A stretch of 5,822 nt of DNA from Paracoccaceae bacterium (GCA_016765235.1 JAESQH010000002.1:1-5822), one strand, 5' to 3'; positions 1-5,491 are shown, counted from the stretch's first letter. Numbers and translations: made by a program. Notes: generated from the letters alone by a model not told the origin.

Positions 1-6
1 TTTCTT

Positions 7-189
7 TCAAAAGCCAATGGGCCTTCCCAACCTAATGCGGAATGTCTGTGCCGCCGCGACGAGGCAATTGGTGGAATAGGCTGTGTAGCCCACGCGACCG
101 ATCGCCTCGGCATAGGTCGAAACGAGCTCCGCGTGGGATCCATGATCTATCGCCCATCGCTCGGGCGGAAGAAGTTGTGTTGTCGTCAT
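7..189 (-). pseudogene. N-terminal fragment of a tyrosine recombinase/integrase-like protein
   Basis: A 60-residue reading frame that begins at ATG 189, eight bases after a clear GGAG (198-201), and ends at a TGA at 7-9. An upstream in-frame start at 222 exists but has no comparable ribosome binding site. The stretch ELVSTYAEAIGRVGYTAYST followed by a hydrophobic/aromatic AAAQTFRIRLGR pattern resembles the N-terminal SAM-like, core-DNA-binding region of phage-type integrases, in which two helices bring a chain to an 'xxFxxWL' helix. No catalytic domain (R...HxxR...Y) is present, and the chain is far shorter than the 300-400 residues usual for such enzymes, so this is probably a frameshifted or truncated copy continuing beyond the left edge. 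The family assignment rests on pattern only; a small unrelated protein cannot be excluded. Confidence 0.45.
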
Positions 190-197
190 GTCAAAGT

Positions 198-201
198 CTC
201 C
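198..201 (-). promoter_or_regulatory. Ribosome binding site that decides the recombinase-fragment start
   Basis: GGAG read on the minus strand, eight bases before ATG 189. It favours that start over the longer alternative beginning at 222. Confidence 0.55.
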
Positions 202-248
202 GATGATCGTGCCCGAAGGCACTGTTGAAGACTTCTATCCCAATCAAC

Positions 249-330
249 TTATGCGGAGCGCTGCACGCTCAACCCGTTGATCATGCTGCCACTTGGCAAC
301 TAACTCCACATTACTATCCACTCCGCATAT
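249..330. repeat. Inverted TATGCGGAG repeats, possible end of a recombinase element
   Basis: The 12-mers at 249-260 (plus strand) and 319-330 (minus strand) match at 10 of 12 positions, sharing TATGCGGAG and the final G, and face each other about 58 bases apart. Between them is a perfect 5-bp-arm dyad, TGCCACTTGGCA (287-298). The pair lies directly upstream of the recombinase fragment and directly next to the methyltransferase relic. This is the layout expected of recombinase-binding repeats at the end of a tyrosine-recombinase transposon, but that role is inferred. Confidence 0.4.
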
Positions 331-348
331 TATAAGATTGCGAACTGA

Positions 349-510
349 TTACACTGCAATCGCAACGTCGCAGTCCTGACCCTTGTTGGCGATCTGCCAG
401 TGCGTTGTCTGCTTGCGATCCTCCGACCAGTTATCCTTGCTAGTTTTCTTGGCCGCATACCAGCGGAGCTCGTGTTGCCAGTTGTATGACTGACACAAAG
501 GGCGGGAAGC
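349..510 (-). pseudogene. Relic of a DNA methyltransferase (ParB/N6-N4 methylase type)
   Basis: Reading from about 510 down to a TAA at 349-351 gives SYNWQHELRWYAAKK, then NWSEDRKQTTHWQIANKGQD. In the ParB-domain DNA methylases of phages and integrative elements, the corresponding stretch reads approximately WxHExxWYAVRK...HWxGDRKQxTxWxI...QDAxTxHxTQKPVE, just before the TQKPVE and FxGSGT motifs. Here the similarity stops after QDCD and the catalytic and SAM-binding motifs are absent on both sides, so only some 40-45 residues remain. Similarity is lost about 30 bases before the inverted TATGCGGAG repeat, which suggests that insertion of another element or a deletion cut the gene. The fragment is non-functional. 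The family call is from memory of the motif pattern. Confidence 0.55.
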
Positions 511-563
511 TGACTCTCGTTACGCTTGCGAAGAAACTTCTGTCGAATTGAAAAAGCAGACAT

Positions 564-708
564 ACGTAGATTTTCACATATGAAACTTACTCTTTAACAC
601 TTCAAAGTCGATATCAGTCAATTGGGCGTTGTATTCTACTCTGCACAACGAGGGCGGAAAACAGATATATAGCATAACTGCAAGTCGAATGAACTTGAGA
701 GAAGGTTT
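564..708. other. Intergenic stretch with no recognisable gene
   Basis: AT-rich sequence between the methyltransferase relic and the IS66 target duplication. I see no convincing coding frame, RNA gene or terminator. Its right end was joined to the sequence now starting at 2849 before the IS66 element inserted. Confidence 0.6.
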
Positions 709-716
709 GATGTAGC
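709..716. repeat. Left copy of 8-bp target site duplication (GATGTAGC)
   Basis: GATGTAGC immediately outside the left inverted repeat is identical to 2841-2848 immediately outside the right one. Eight base pairs is the duplication size known for IS66-family insertion. Confidence 0.95.
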
Positions 717-738
717 GTAAGCGTCCGGTGAACCGGCA
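717..738. repeat. IS66 left terminal inverted repeat
   Basis: Read inward, this matches the right end at 19 of 22 positions. The first 14 bases (GTAAGCGTCCGGTG) are perfect. It ends 9 bases before the tnpC stop codon at 748-750. Confidence 0.92.
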
Positions 739-1351
739 GTTGCCAGTTCAGTCTTTTGACCAGTACCATGGCATGAGTTCATCTATCCGGTTGATTTTGT
801 GATCAGCGACGTGAGTGAGGACCCAAGTGAGCCATGCTTCTGGATCGACTTTGTTCATCTTTGCGGTTTCGATGAGGGTGTAGGCAATTGCGGCTGCCTT
901 GCCGCCGCCGATTGATCCCATGAACATGTAGTTTTTGCGGCCAAGTGCAATGGGGCGGATTGACCGCTCACAGATGTTGTTGTCGAGCTCCAACATTCCG
1001 TTGCTGAGATAAGCGCGCGCCTTTGGCATGCGGCCCAAGGCGTAGCGGATTGCTTGGGCCAGCGGCGTTTTGCCGGATATTTTGGGCAACTGCGCCTGAA
1101 GCCAGACGTTCAGATCATCGAAGATGGGTTTGGCCTTGGCCTGCCGAAGGGCCACGCGCACTTCAGGGGATTGGCCCCGCGCTTCCTTTTCCACGCCGTA
1201 GAGGCCTGCGATCCGCTCGATCACCTCCTTGGCGATGGCGGAGCCTTCGCGTTCAAAGACGTCCACAAACTTGCGGCGCACATGGACCATGCAGGCCTGC
1301 TCATCCGCCTTCCCCTCGCCGAACAGTCCGTTGAACCCTGCATAGCCGTCT

Positions 1352-1391
1352 ATTACCTGACAGGTGAATGCGCAGCAATCACCGAGAGGGC
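1352..1391 (-). repeat. Small hairpin element copy A (40 bp) inside tnpC
   Basis: On the minus strand this reads GCCCTCTCG, then a hairpin with arms GGTGATTGC/GCATTCACC (one mismatch) around TGC, then the tail TGTCAGGTAAT. Removing it joins GTGCATGC to AGACGGC and restores TnpC residues V-H-A-D-G-Y-A-G-F, the family's second catalytic-Asp motif. As present, the reading frame meets a TGA within the element. No target duplication is visible. Boundaries could shift by a base or two because of a repeated GC at the edge. Confidence 0.8.
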
Positions 1392-1764
1392 GCATGCACG
1401 GTGCCGCAATAACCCGACAGGTGATTGACGGTGTGTTCCCCTTTGCGGTCCACGCTGAACTGATACCACGCGCAAGGCGGGGCTTGCCCCTGCCAAGGGC
1501 GTTCATCGCGTACATCGCTCCACAGCCGCGCTGTTTGGGTCTTCTTTATTTTGGTTTTGGTTTGCAGCTTTACGGGCGTGTCATCTGCGAACAATGCTGG
1601 CCCTGCGCGGACCAGCTTGCCGATATGATCGGCCAGTGGTTCCAGCAGGGCGGTGGATCGCCCCACCCAATCTGTGAGGGTGGAGCGGTGTAGATCGACC
1701 TGTTCACGCGCGTAGATATTTGATTGTCGCGCCAATGGCAGGTGATCGCAATATTTGCTGACCC

Positions 1765-1801
1765 GTTGACCGGCAGGCGATGCTTGCATCGCCGAGAGGG
1801 G
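1765..1801 (-). repeat. Small hairpin element copy B (37 bp) inside tnpC
   Basis: On the minus strand this reads CCCCTCTCG, then a hairpin with perfect 8-bp arms GGCGATGC/GCATCGCC around AA (the first G of the arm belongs to the box), then the tail TGCCGGTCAAC. Removing it joins CCCATGTGC to GGGTCAGC, giving S-H-V-R-V-S-K-Y in one frame, the expected run of an IS66 TnpC. It shifts the frame by +1. No target duplication is seen. Confidence 0.8.
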
Positions 1802-1850
1802 GCACATGGGACAAAAGGCCCGGCCCAGGGCGACCACGCTCAATCGGGCG

Positions 1851-1889
1851 CCCCTCTCGTGGTTTGCATGCAAACCACTGTCGGGCAGT
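1851..1889 (+). repeat. Small hairpin element copy C (39 bp) inside tnpC, opposite orientation
   Basis: On the plus strand this reads CCCCTCTCG, then a perfect 20-bp palindrome GTGGTTTGCATGCAAACCAC (1859-1878, overlapping the last G of the box), then the tail TGTCGGGCAGT. It is inverted relative to copies A and B. Removing it joins the codons for L-P-S to R-P-I-E-R-G, the normal IS66 TnpC sequence. At 39 bp it inserts 13 residues (TARQWFACKPREG) without a stop. No target duplication is seen. Confidence 0.82.
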
Positions 1890-2208
1890 GGATGGCAGCG
1901 GTGCTTGGCTGAAAGCCTCGCAGCAAGTGCAGGTCATACGAGGGCGCACGATGCGGCGCACCACGAAGCGGCCTGGGATGTATTCCAGCTCTTCGGTGAC
2001 ATCCTCGCCAAGCTGGCGCAGATTGCCGCCGCAGTCTGAGCACGCATCTCCTGCGGATAGCACCTCGTCCATCCGTTCGAGATGATCTGGCAGAGGTTTG
2101 CGGCTGTGCTTGCGTTTGGTCGGCTTCGCCTCAGAGTGTTGTTCTGCCTTCTGCTCTTGGGCAGCGACCTCAATCTCGGTGTCTTCCGCAAGATCGAAGA
2201 TCAGTTGA

Positions 2209-2358
2209 TCAAGGGTCTCGGAACACAAACATATGGCCGGAGTATGGATCTTCAGCCAGAACCTGCTCAGCTTGCGCCGCCAGCGTATTGAACCCGCGCC
2301 GCATGTCCGTCACACCGGTGGCCAACCACACCCGCGTATTGCTCGGCACCGGGATCAT
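2209..2358 (-). pseudogene. tnpB: Truncated IS66 accessory gene tnpB fused to tnpC sequence
   Basis: The ATG at 2358 overlaps the tnpA stop as ATGA, the usual translationally coupled arrangement. The first 47 residues are typical TnpB: MIPVPSNTRVWLATGVTDMR, then RGFNTLAAQAEQVLAEDPYS and GHMFVFR. The family normally continues with a GRRGD-type stretch to about 115 residues. Here the frame passes straight into tnpC sequence (GAGACCCTTGATCAACTG) and stops at TGA 2209-2211 after 49 residues. TnpB is required for transposition of IS66 elements that carry it, so this break alone should inactivate the copy. The job of TnpB at the molecular level is not well established. Confidence 0.9.
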
Positions 2359-2753
2359 GCCATCAACCCCTGCACCAAACCAAGAACCGACGTGAGCGCC
2401 GTTGGTCCCTCGACCAGAACGCGACGGCCGTCCGACAGAGTGATGTCTACGCGGCTGGCCGAAAGCGGTGTACTGTGCTGGGGCAACCTGGCCTCCATCA
2501 CGGGAGCAAAGGCTAATGCTGACGCTTCAACCTCAATGGGGAGGAAGTTGCATTCGGCACCCCCTACGTCTGAGGCGTCAGTAGCGGGGCCAAACCGTGG
2601 ATCACGCAGCCATTTATGGATCAGGTTAGCATTCATTCCGTAGCGCCGCGCAACCTGCGCTACGGACACACCCACCGTCGTCGTTTGTTCACAAATTGAG
2701 CGCTTCTCGTCATCAGACCAAAATCGCTTCTTCTGTCCTGCCTTGCCCGCCAT
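2355..2753 (-). CDS. tnpA: IS66 accessory protein TnpA (HTH, intact)
   Basis: This is a 132-residue protein of normal length for the IS66 first reading frame. A basic N-terminus (GKAGQKKRFWSDDEKR) leads into a helix-turn-helix of the IS3 Orf1/InsE type at about residues 28-51 (GVSVAQVARRYGMNANLIHKWL). This is followed by a variable linker, then the family's C-terminal strand motif RVDITLSDGRRVLVEG at about 101-116. The start at 2753 is supported by GGGAG about six bases upstream. Its stop overlaps the tnpB start by ATGA. Family members are needed alongside TnpB and TnpC for full transposition, probably by binding DNA. This copy has no internal damage, unlike its two partners, and could still be expressed. 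Confidence 0.9.
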   Translation of the reverse strand: MAGKAGQKKRFWSDDEKRSICEQTTTVGVSVAQVARRYGMNANLIHKWLRDPRFGPATDASDVGGAECNFLPIEVEASALAFAPVMEARLPQHSTPLSASRVDITLSDGRRVLVEGPTALTSVLGLVQGLMA

Positions 2754-2768
2754 AGAGTGCTCCCATGA

Positions 2769-2790
2769 TGTCCACTATCGATAGTGGACA
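2769..2790. promoter_or_regulatory. Perfect 22-bp palindrome upstream of tnpA
   Basis: TGTCCACTATC is followed directly by its exact reverse complement GATAGTGGACA. It lies between the right inverted repeat and the tnpA start, whose ATG is 15 bases away. In that position it could be an operator, a site for the element's own HTH protein TnpA, or a hairpin in the leader that dampens translation or read-through from outside. The symmetry is certain; the role is inferred. Confidence 0.5.
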
Positions 2791-2818
2791 CTTAGCAAAT
2801 ACTCCTACGGATCGTCAG

Positions 2819-2840
2819 TGCAGGCACACCGGACGCTTAC
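2819..2840. repeat. IS66 right terminal inverted repeat
   Basis: This is the inverse complement of the left end, 19 of 22 positions, with the outer 14 bases perfect. It ends in ...CACCGGACGCTTAC next to the target duplication. Confidence 0.92.
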
Positions 2841-2848
2841 GATGTAGC
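2841..2848. repeat. Right copy of 8-bp target site duplication (GATGTAGC)
   Basis: Identical to 709-716 and immediately outside the right inverted repeat. Confidence 0.95.
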
Positions 2849-2963
2849 GGAAAGAACTAGCTTTTGTCTTCCTGCAAAGTTATTGAACCGCCCAATTCAA
2901 TTCACGAAAGGTTGCTCCGACGATGCCTGCGAAACAGGTTCGCGCTTGAATTATTCAACAACA

Positions 2964-3659
2964 TCAAGTTCTCGCGGCTTCAAATGCCGCCCAGGAAGCT
3001 TCGAAATCTGCAAAGCTCAATTCGCCGGACTTCGCGGGATCAAGAACTATTTTTTCTGTGGCTAAAAGTTTTTGAATCGCTTCTTGGAGGTCTCCCACAA
3101 TATCCTCCGGAATAACCACTGCACCGTGAACATCCGCGTGAACCAACGCGCCTTCAGGAACATTCATTCCCTTAATCTCAGCACCTTGCCCAACAGATTT
3201 TACATGAACAAACCCGTGGCTTGGGCCAATTGAGCCGGCAACAACTGGAAATCCTTCAGGCAGGTCTCCAAGATCGCGCATAACTCCATTTGTTAGACAC
3301 CCTGAAAGACCGAAGGCCTTATGCACGTTGGTGTTGATTTCCCCCCAGTACGCGCCGATACAGTTGGGATAATCCAAATCTTCGACGACAACTATCGCAG
3401 GTCTAGGACCCTTGGACATATGTTTATAATAGGCCATGCGACGTACGCGGATGACCTCAGCCGGTTCCTCGGGCGGTGCGAGCGCTGAAATTTGCGCAGT
3501 GCGGGCGTATCCCACCATCGCAGGACTCGATGGCGTGGACGAGATCATTGTACCACGTGTAAATTCGTTGAATCCCCGTTTCCCCTGCGCAACCTCGATT
3601 GCGTTACAAACTGTTGGTGTATCCACCTGTTTTAATAGGGCTAGTAGTTCCGGTTTCAT
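2964..3659 (-). CDS. RraA-like aldolase/decarboxylase (HMG/CHA aldolase family)
   Basis: This is a 231-residue protein of the RraA/'dimethylmenaquinone methyltransferase' fold. Family members include 4-hydroxy-4-methyl-2-oxoglutarate aldolases and oxaloacetate decarboxylases, which cleave 2-oxo acids with a divalent metal; the older methyltransferase name is misleading. The recognisable core is WGEINTNVHKAFGLSGCLTN (105-124) followed by GVMRD, where R128 and D129 match the conserved substrate-binding Arg and metal-binding Asp. GFPVVAGSIGPSHG (136-149) and HADVHGAVVIPED (174-186) follow. The usual D of the 'DGxVRD' signature is Asn here (TNGVMRD). The length fits the aldolase branch (about 225-235) rather than the 160-residue RNase E inhibitor RraA. 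GGAG seven bases before ATG 3659 lies inside the end of the upstream hydrolase gene, only one base separates stop and start, and coupling is likely. The physiological substrate is unknown. Confidence 0.85.
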   Translation of the reverse strand: MKPELLALLKQVDTPTVCNAIEVAQGKRGFNEFTRGTMISSTPSSPAMVGYARTAQISALAPPEEPAEVIRVRRMAYYKHMSKGPRPAIVVVEDLDYPNCIGAYWGEINTNVHKAFGLSGCLTNGVMRDLGDLPEGFPVVAGSIGPSHGFVHVKSVGQGAEIKGMNVPEGALVHADVHGAVVIPEDIVGDLQEAIQKLLATEKIVLDPAKSGELSFADFEASWAAFEAART

Positions 3660-3660
3660 G

Positions 3661-4353
3661 TCATTTCTCCAACCATTCTAAAAGGGCTTTTGTGACGGTT
3701 TTTGGTTGCTCAAGTGTCGAGATATGCCCCGCTTTTTCAACGATAACCAGTGTTGAATTTGGGATAAGGGAGTGCATCAACTCGTGGTACTCGACAGGGC
3801 AGGGCTTATCGTTTTCGCCACATAAAACCAATGCGGGAACGTCTATTTCTTTTAACAATTCTTGTTGGTCTGGTCTGGTTTGCAATGCACGAGATTGGCG
3901 GACGAAAACTTCGGCACCGAGGCTTTCGGACATTTCCATACATAGATTTAGAATATCTTGCCGATTGGGGCCGTCGTACAAATAGTTCGGCTTCATCTCG
4001 TCGCGCATTACTTCACGTAGTTTTCCAGACATAACCTTTTCAATTTGTGGTTCACGCGCAGATTTTGCGGCAGGTAGTTCAGCCTTAGGATTAGTGTCCA
4101 GTAGAGCAATTCGATCAACCCGTTTGGGGGCCTGCGCCATAACTTCCATCGCGACAATTCCCCCCATCGATAGGCCAGCCAAAGCAAATTTCGGTGGTGC
4201 CTGTTTGAGGATTTCTGCAGCCAGTTCCGCGATAGTTTCGTGCGCAGTTATCTGTGCAAGTTGGATCGCATAATTGCCGGATAATGTTTCGATCTGAGGC
4301 AGAAACACCGTCGCATCGCACATCATTCCCGGAATCAAAACCAAGGGAATCAT
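3661..4353 (-). CDS. Alpha/beta hydrolase
   Basis: This is a 230-residue single-domain alpha/beta-hydrolase, probably cytoplasmic, with no signal peptide. It shows the oxyanion-hole strand LVLIPGMMCD (4-13), the nucleophile elbow GLSMGG with Ser62, the acid ALVLCGENDKPCP with Asp182, and the catalytic His210 in KAGHIST. The catalytic triad is therefore complete. The order and size resemble 3-oxoadipate enol-lactonase-like and small esterase members, but lid residues 95-160 are not diagnostic and the substrate (ester, lactone or C-C bond) cannot be named. The start ATG 4353 overlaps the stop of the MetE-like gene as ATGA, with little Shine-Dalgarno sequence of its own, so it probably depends on translational coupling. 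Confidence 0.9.
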   Translation of the reverse strand: MIPLVLIPGMMCDATVFLPQIETLSGNYAIQLAQITAHETIAELAAEILKQAPPKFALAGLSMGGIVAMEVMAQAPKRVDRIALLDTNPKAELPAAKSAREPQIEKVMSGKLREVMRDEMKPNYLYDGPNRQDILNLCMEMSESLGAEVFVRQSRALQTRPDQQELLKEIDVPALVLCGENDKPCPVEYHELMHSLIPNSTLVIVEKAGHISTLEQPKTVTKALLEWLEK

Positions 4354-5483
4354 AAACGACCGCTCGCAATTTTCGCACCTTCAGAAAGCGCCCGCAATTT
4401 CGCAAATGCAATGTCCGGATCTACCGCCCCAAAACCTGCAAATGTTCCGAAACCACAGTCGGAGCCAGCGATTACGCGCTCGGTTCCGACAATATCTGTA
4501 AACTTTTCAATTCTTTGCGCAACGACTTCCGGATGTTCCACGAAGTTCGTTGTCGTATCGACACATCCTGGCACAAGCACTTTGTCATCTGGAATTTCAT
4601 CCGCGCGGTCACGAAAAACAGTCCATTCATGAGCGTGTCGCGGGTTGGAGGTTTCAAACAGCAAATACTGGGCTTTTGTTTGCATCAAAGTACCAAAAAC
4701 CTTTTCCATACTTATGTCGCAAATATGTGGGCCCTCGTAGTTTCCCCAACATATATGAACACGCACCTTTTCACTTGGTACATCTCTCAGCGCGTGATTA
4801 AGTGCTTCAACGTGCAGGTTAGCTACTTTCACGAACTCGCTGTCCGTCAGATCGTTAAACAGCATATGTCTGGAAAGCGCCAAATCCGGGCAGTCCAATT
4901 GCAAGTCCAAGCCAGCAGCGACGATCGTTTCGTATTCTTCTTTCATCGCGTCCGCGAGCGCAGCAAGATAAGCCTCCCTCGTTTTGTAAAAATCGTTTTG
5001 CAAGAAAAGCGATATCACACCGGGCGACGCGGCGTTCATGAATCCGCGGGCCACTCCATTGGCATCCATCGCGTTTTTTAGGTTCGCAATGTCTTTTTGA
5101 AGTTCACCCTGTCCCTTGGAGCGCACTTCGCCAGTACACATCGGTCGAGCATATTGGGGTGTTCCGCCGTCATCGGCCAACCGTTTTAAAAATCCGGGGA
5201 ACATTTTGAGATCGGCAGGGGGATTGCGTGGGCTATCACCGGAGAAACCTGTGTAGCGGTCTTTGACATATGTTGCGTAAGATATTTTCGACGTTTCACC
5301 GTCCGATACTATGTCGATACCAGCTTCTACCTGCTTGCGCACGGTTTCATTGCATGCAGATGACATGCACGCATCAAAAGCTGAAACTTCAAATTCTCCG
5401 CCCTTTTCCTTTGCAAAAATGAAGTCCACAACTTCTTGTGTGCGCGGCAGAGAGCCAACATGCGTAGTCTGAATCTTCGTCAT
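4350..5483 (-). CDS. MetE-like cobalamin-independent methyltransferase (COG0620 type)
   Basis: This is a 377-residue single-barrel protein related to the C-terminal catalytic half of MetE and to epoxyalkane:coenzyme M transferase-like enzymes. These use zinc to activate a thiol for alkyl transfer. Counting from ATG 5483, the zinc ligands are visible as H243-x-C245 (VHICWGNYEG), E277 (LLFETSNPRH) and C343 (GSDCGFGTF). The N-terminal THVGSLPRT and VSDGETSK motifs (around 61-63 for D-G-E) fit the thiol-substrate pocket, and LQLDCPDLA occupies the place of MetE's QxDEP motif. MetE itself is about 750 residues with a duplicated N-terminal barrel, absent here, so this is unlikely to be a housekeeping methionine synthase. 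A GTG six bases upstream (5489) is in frame but only two bases from GAGGAG; ATG 5483, eight bases from it, is preferred. Thiol acceptor and methyl donor are unknown. Confidence 0.88.
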   Translation of the reverse strand: MTKIQTTHVGSLPRTQEVVDFIFAKEKGGEFEVSAFDACMSSACNETVRKQVEAGIDIVSDGETSKISYATYVKDRYTGFSGDSPRNPPADLKMFPGFLKRLADDGGTPQYARPMCTGEVRSKGQGELQKDIANLKNAMDANGVARGFMNAASPGVISLFLQNDFYKTREAYLAALADAMKEEYETIVAAGLDLQLDCPDLALSRHMLFNDLTDSEFVKVANLHVEALNHALRDVPSEKVRVHICWGNYEGPHICDISMEKVFGTLMQTKAQYLLFETSNPRHAHEWTVFRDRADEIPDDKVLVPGCVDTTTNFVEHPEVVAQRIEKFTDIVGTERVIAGSDCGFGTFAGFGAVDPDIAFAKLRALSEGAKIASGRL

Positions 5484-5491
5484 CTTCACAT

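Larger units (their letters stand above)
748..2223 (-). pseudogene. tnpC: Disrupted IS66 transposase tnpC (5'-deleted, three short inserts)
   Basis: The IS66 DDE transposase, which cuts and joins the element ends, is readable here in four segments. From the N-terminal side they are: a Cys-rich zinc-finger-like region (ACSDCGGNLRQLGEDV ... CTCCEAFSQAPLPS), RPIERGRPGPGLLSHV, VSKYCDHLPLARQSNIYARE through ADDTPV and DRKGEHTVNHLSGYCGTVHA, and DGYAGFNGLFGEGK to the end NRIDELMPWYWSKD. The presumed catalytic residues survive: D of ADDTPV (1580-1585), D of DGYAGF (1348-1350) and E of NNICERSIRP (967-969). The first 50-60 codons, including the start, are deleted at the junction with tnpB near 2217-2223. 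Inserts at 1352-1391 (40 bp) and 1765-1801 (37 bp) each shift the frame by +1; the one at 1851-1889 (39 bp) adds 13 codons in frame. Removing all three restores one open frame to the stop at 748-750. Confidence 0.92.
717..2840 (-). mobile_element. Defective IS66-family insertion sequence, 2124 bp
   Basis: The element is bounded by inverted repeats starting GTAAGCGTCCGGTG and by a perfect 8-bp direct repeat, so both ends are exact. It carries the IS66 gene order tnpA-tnpB-tnpC on the minus strand, with tnpA nearest the right end. The usual family length is about 2.5 kb. Subtracting the three small inserts (116 bp) leaves 2008 bp, so roughly 0.4-0.5 kb of tnpB and tnpC is missing. With tnpB truncated and tnpC deleted at its 5' end and broken again internally, it cannot move by itself, although its intact ends could be mobilised in trans. 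The perfect target duplication suggests a fairly recent insertion; damage may predate or follow it. Confidence 0.95.

Noticed and set aside
338..365. Inverted TTGCGA ... TCGCAA pair
   Set aside because: Only 6-bp arms with a 16-base loop in relic sequence; expected by chance and without context.
330..563. 77-residue minus-strand open frame
   Set aside because: Its sequence is basic and low in structure, and it is out of frame with the methyltransferase-like stretch covering the same DNA, so it is a shadow of that relic.
1352..1391. Programmed ribosomal bypassing of the hairpin insert, as in phage T4 gene 60
   Set aside because: Bypassing needs matching take-off and landing codons at the insert edges. 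None are found here, and the transposase is already inactivated by the tnpB/tnpC deletion.
1023..1693. Plus-strand open frames of 103-124 residues across tnpC
   Set aside because: They are antisense to recognisable IS66 TnpC sequence, and their composition (Arg/Pro-rich) is typical of shadow frames.
1352..1889. CRISPR-like array from the repeated CCCTCTCG boxes
   Set aside because: Spacing is irregular, one copy is inverted, the constant part is too short, and the intervening sequence is transposase coding sequence rather than spacers.
2929..2943. Hairpin GCGAA-ACAGG-TTCGC as terminator of the operon
   Set aside because: The stem is only 5 bp and no T-run follows on the minus strand, so it is not a convincing intrinsic terminator.
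3599..3985. 128-residue plus-strand open frame spanning the RraA-like and hydrolase genes
   Set aside because: It crosses the junction of two well-supported minus-strand genes and shows no recognisable domain.
4515..5081. 188-residue plus-strand open frame opposite the MetE-like gene
   Set aside because: The minus-strand gene has clear zinc ligands and family motifs over the whole stretch. The plus-strand product shows no domain pattern and no good ribosome binding site.
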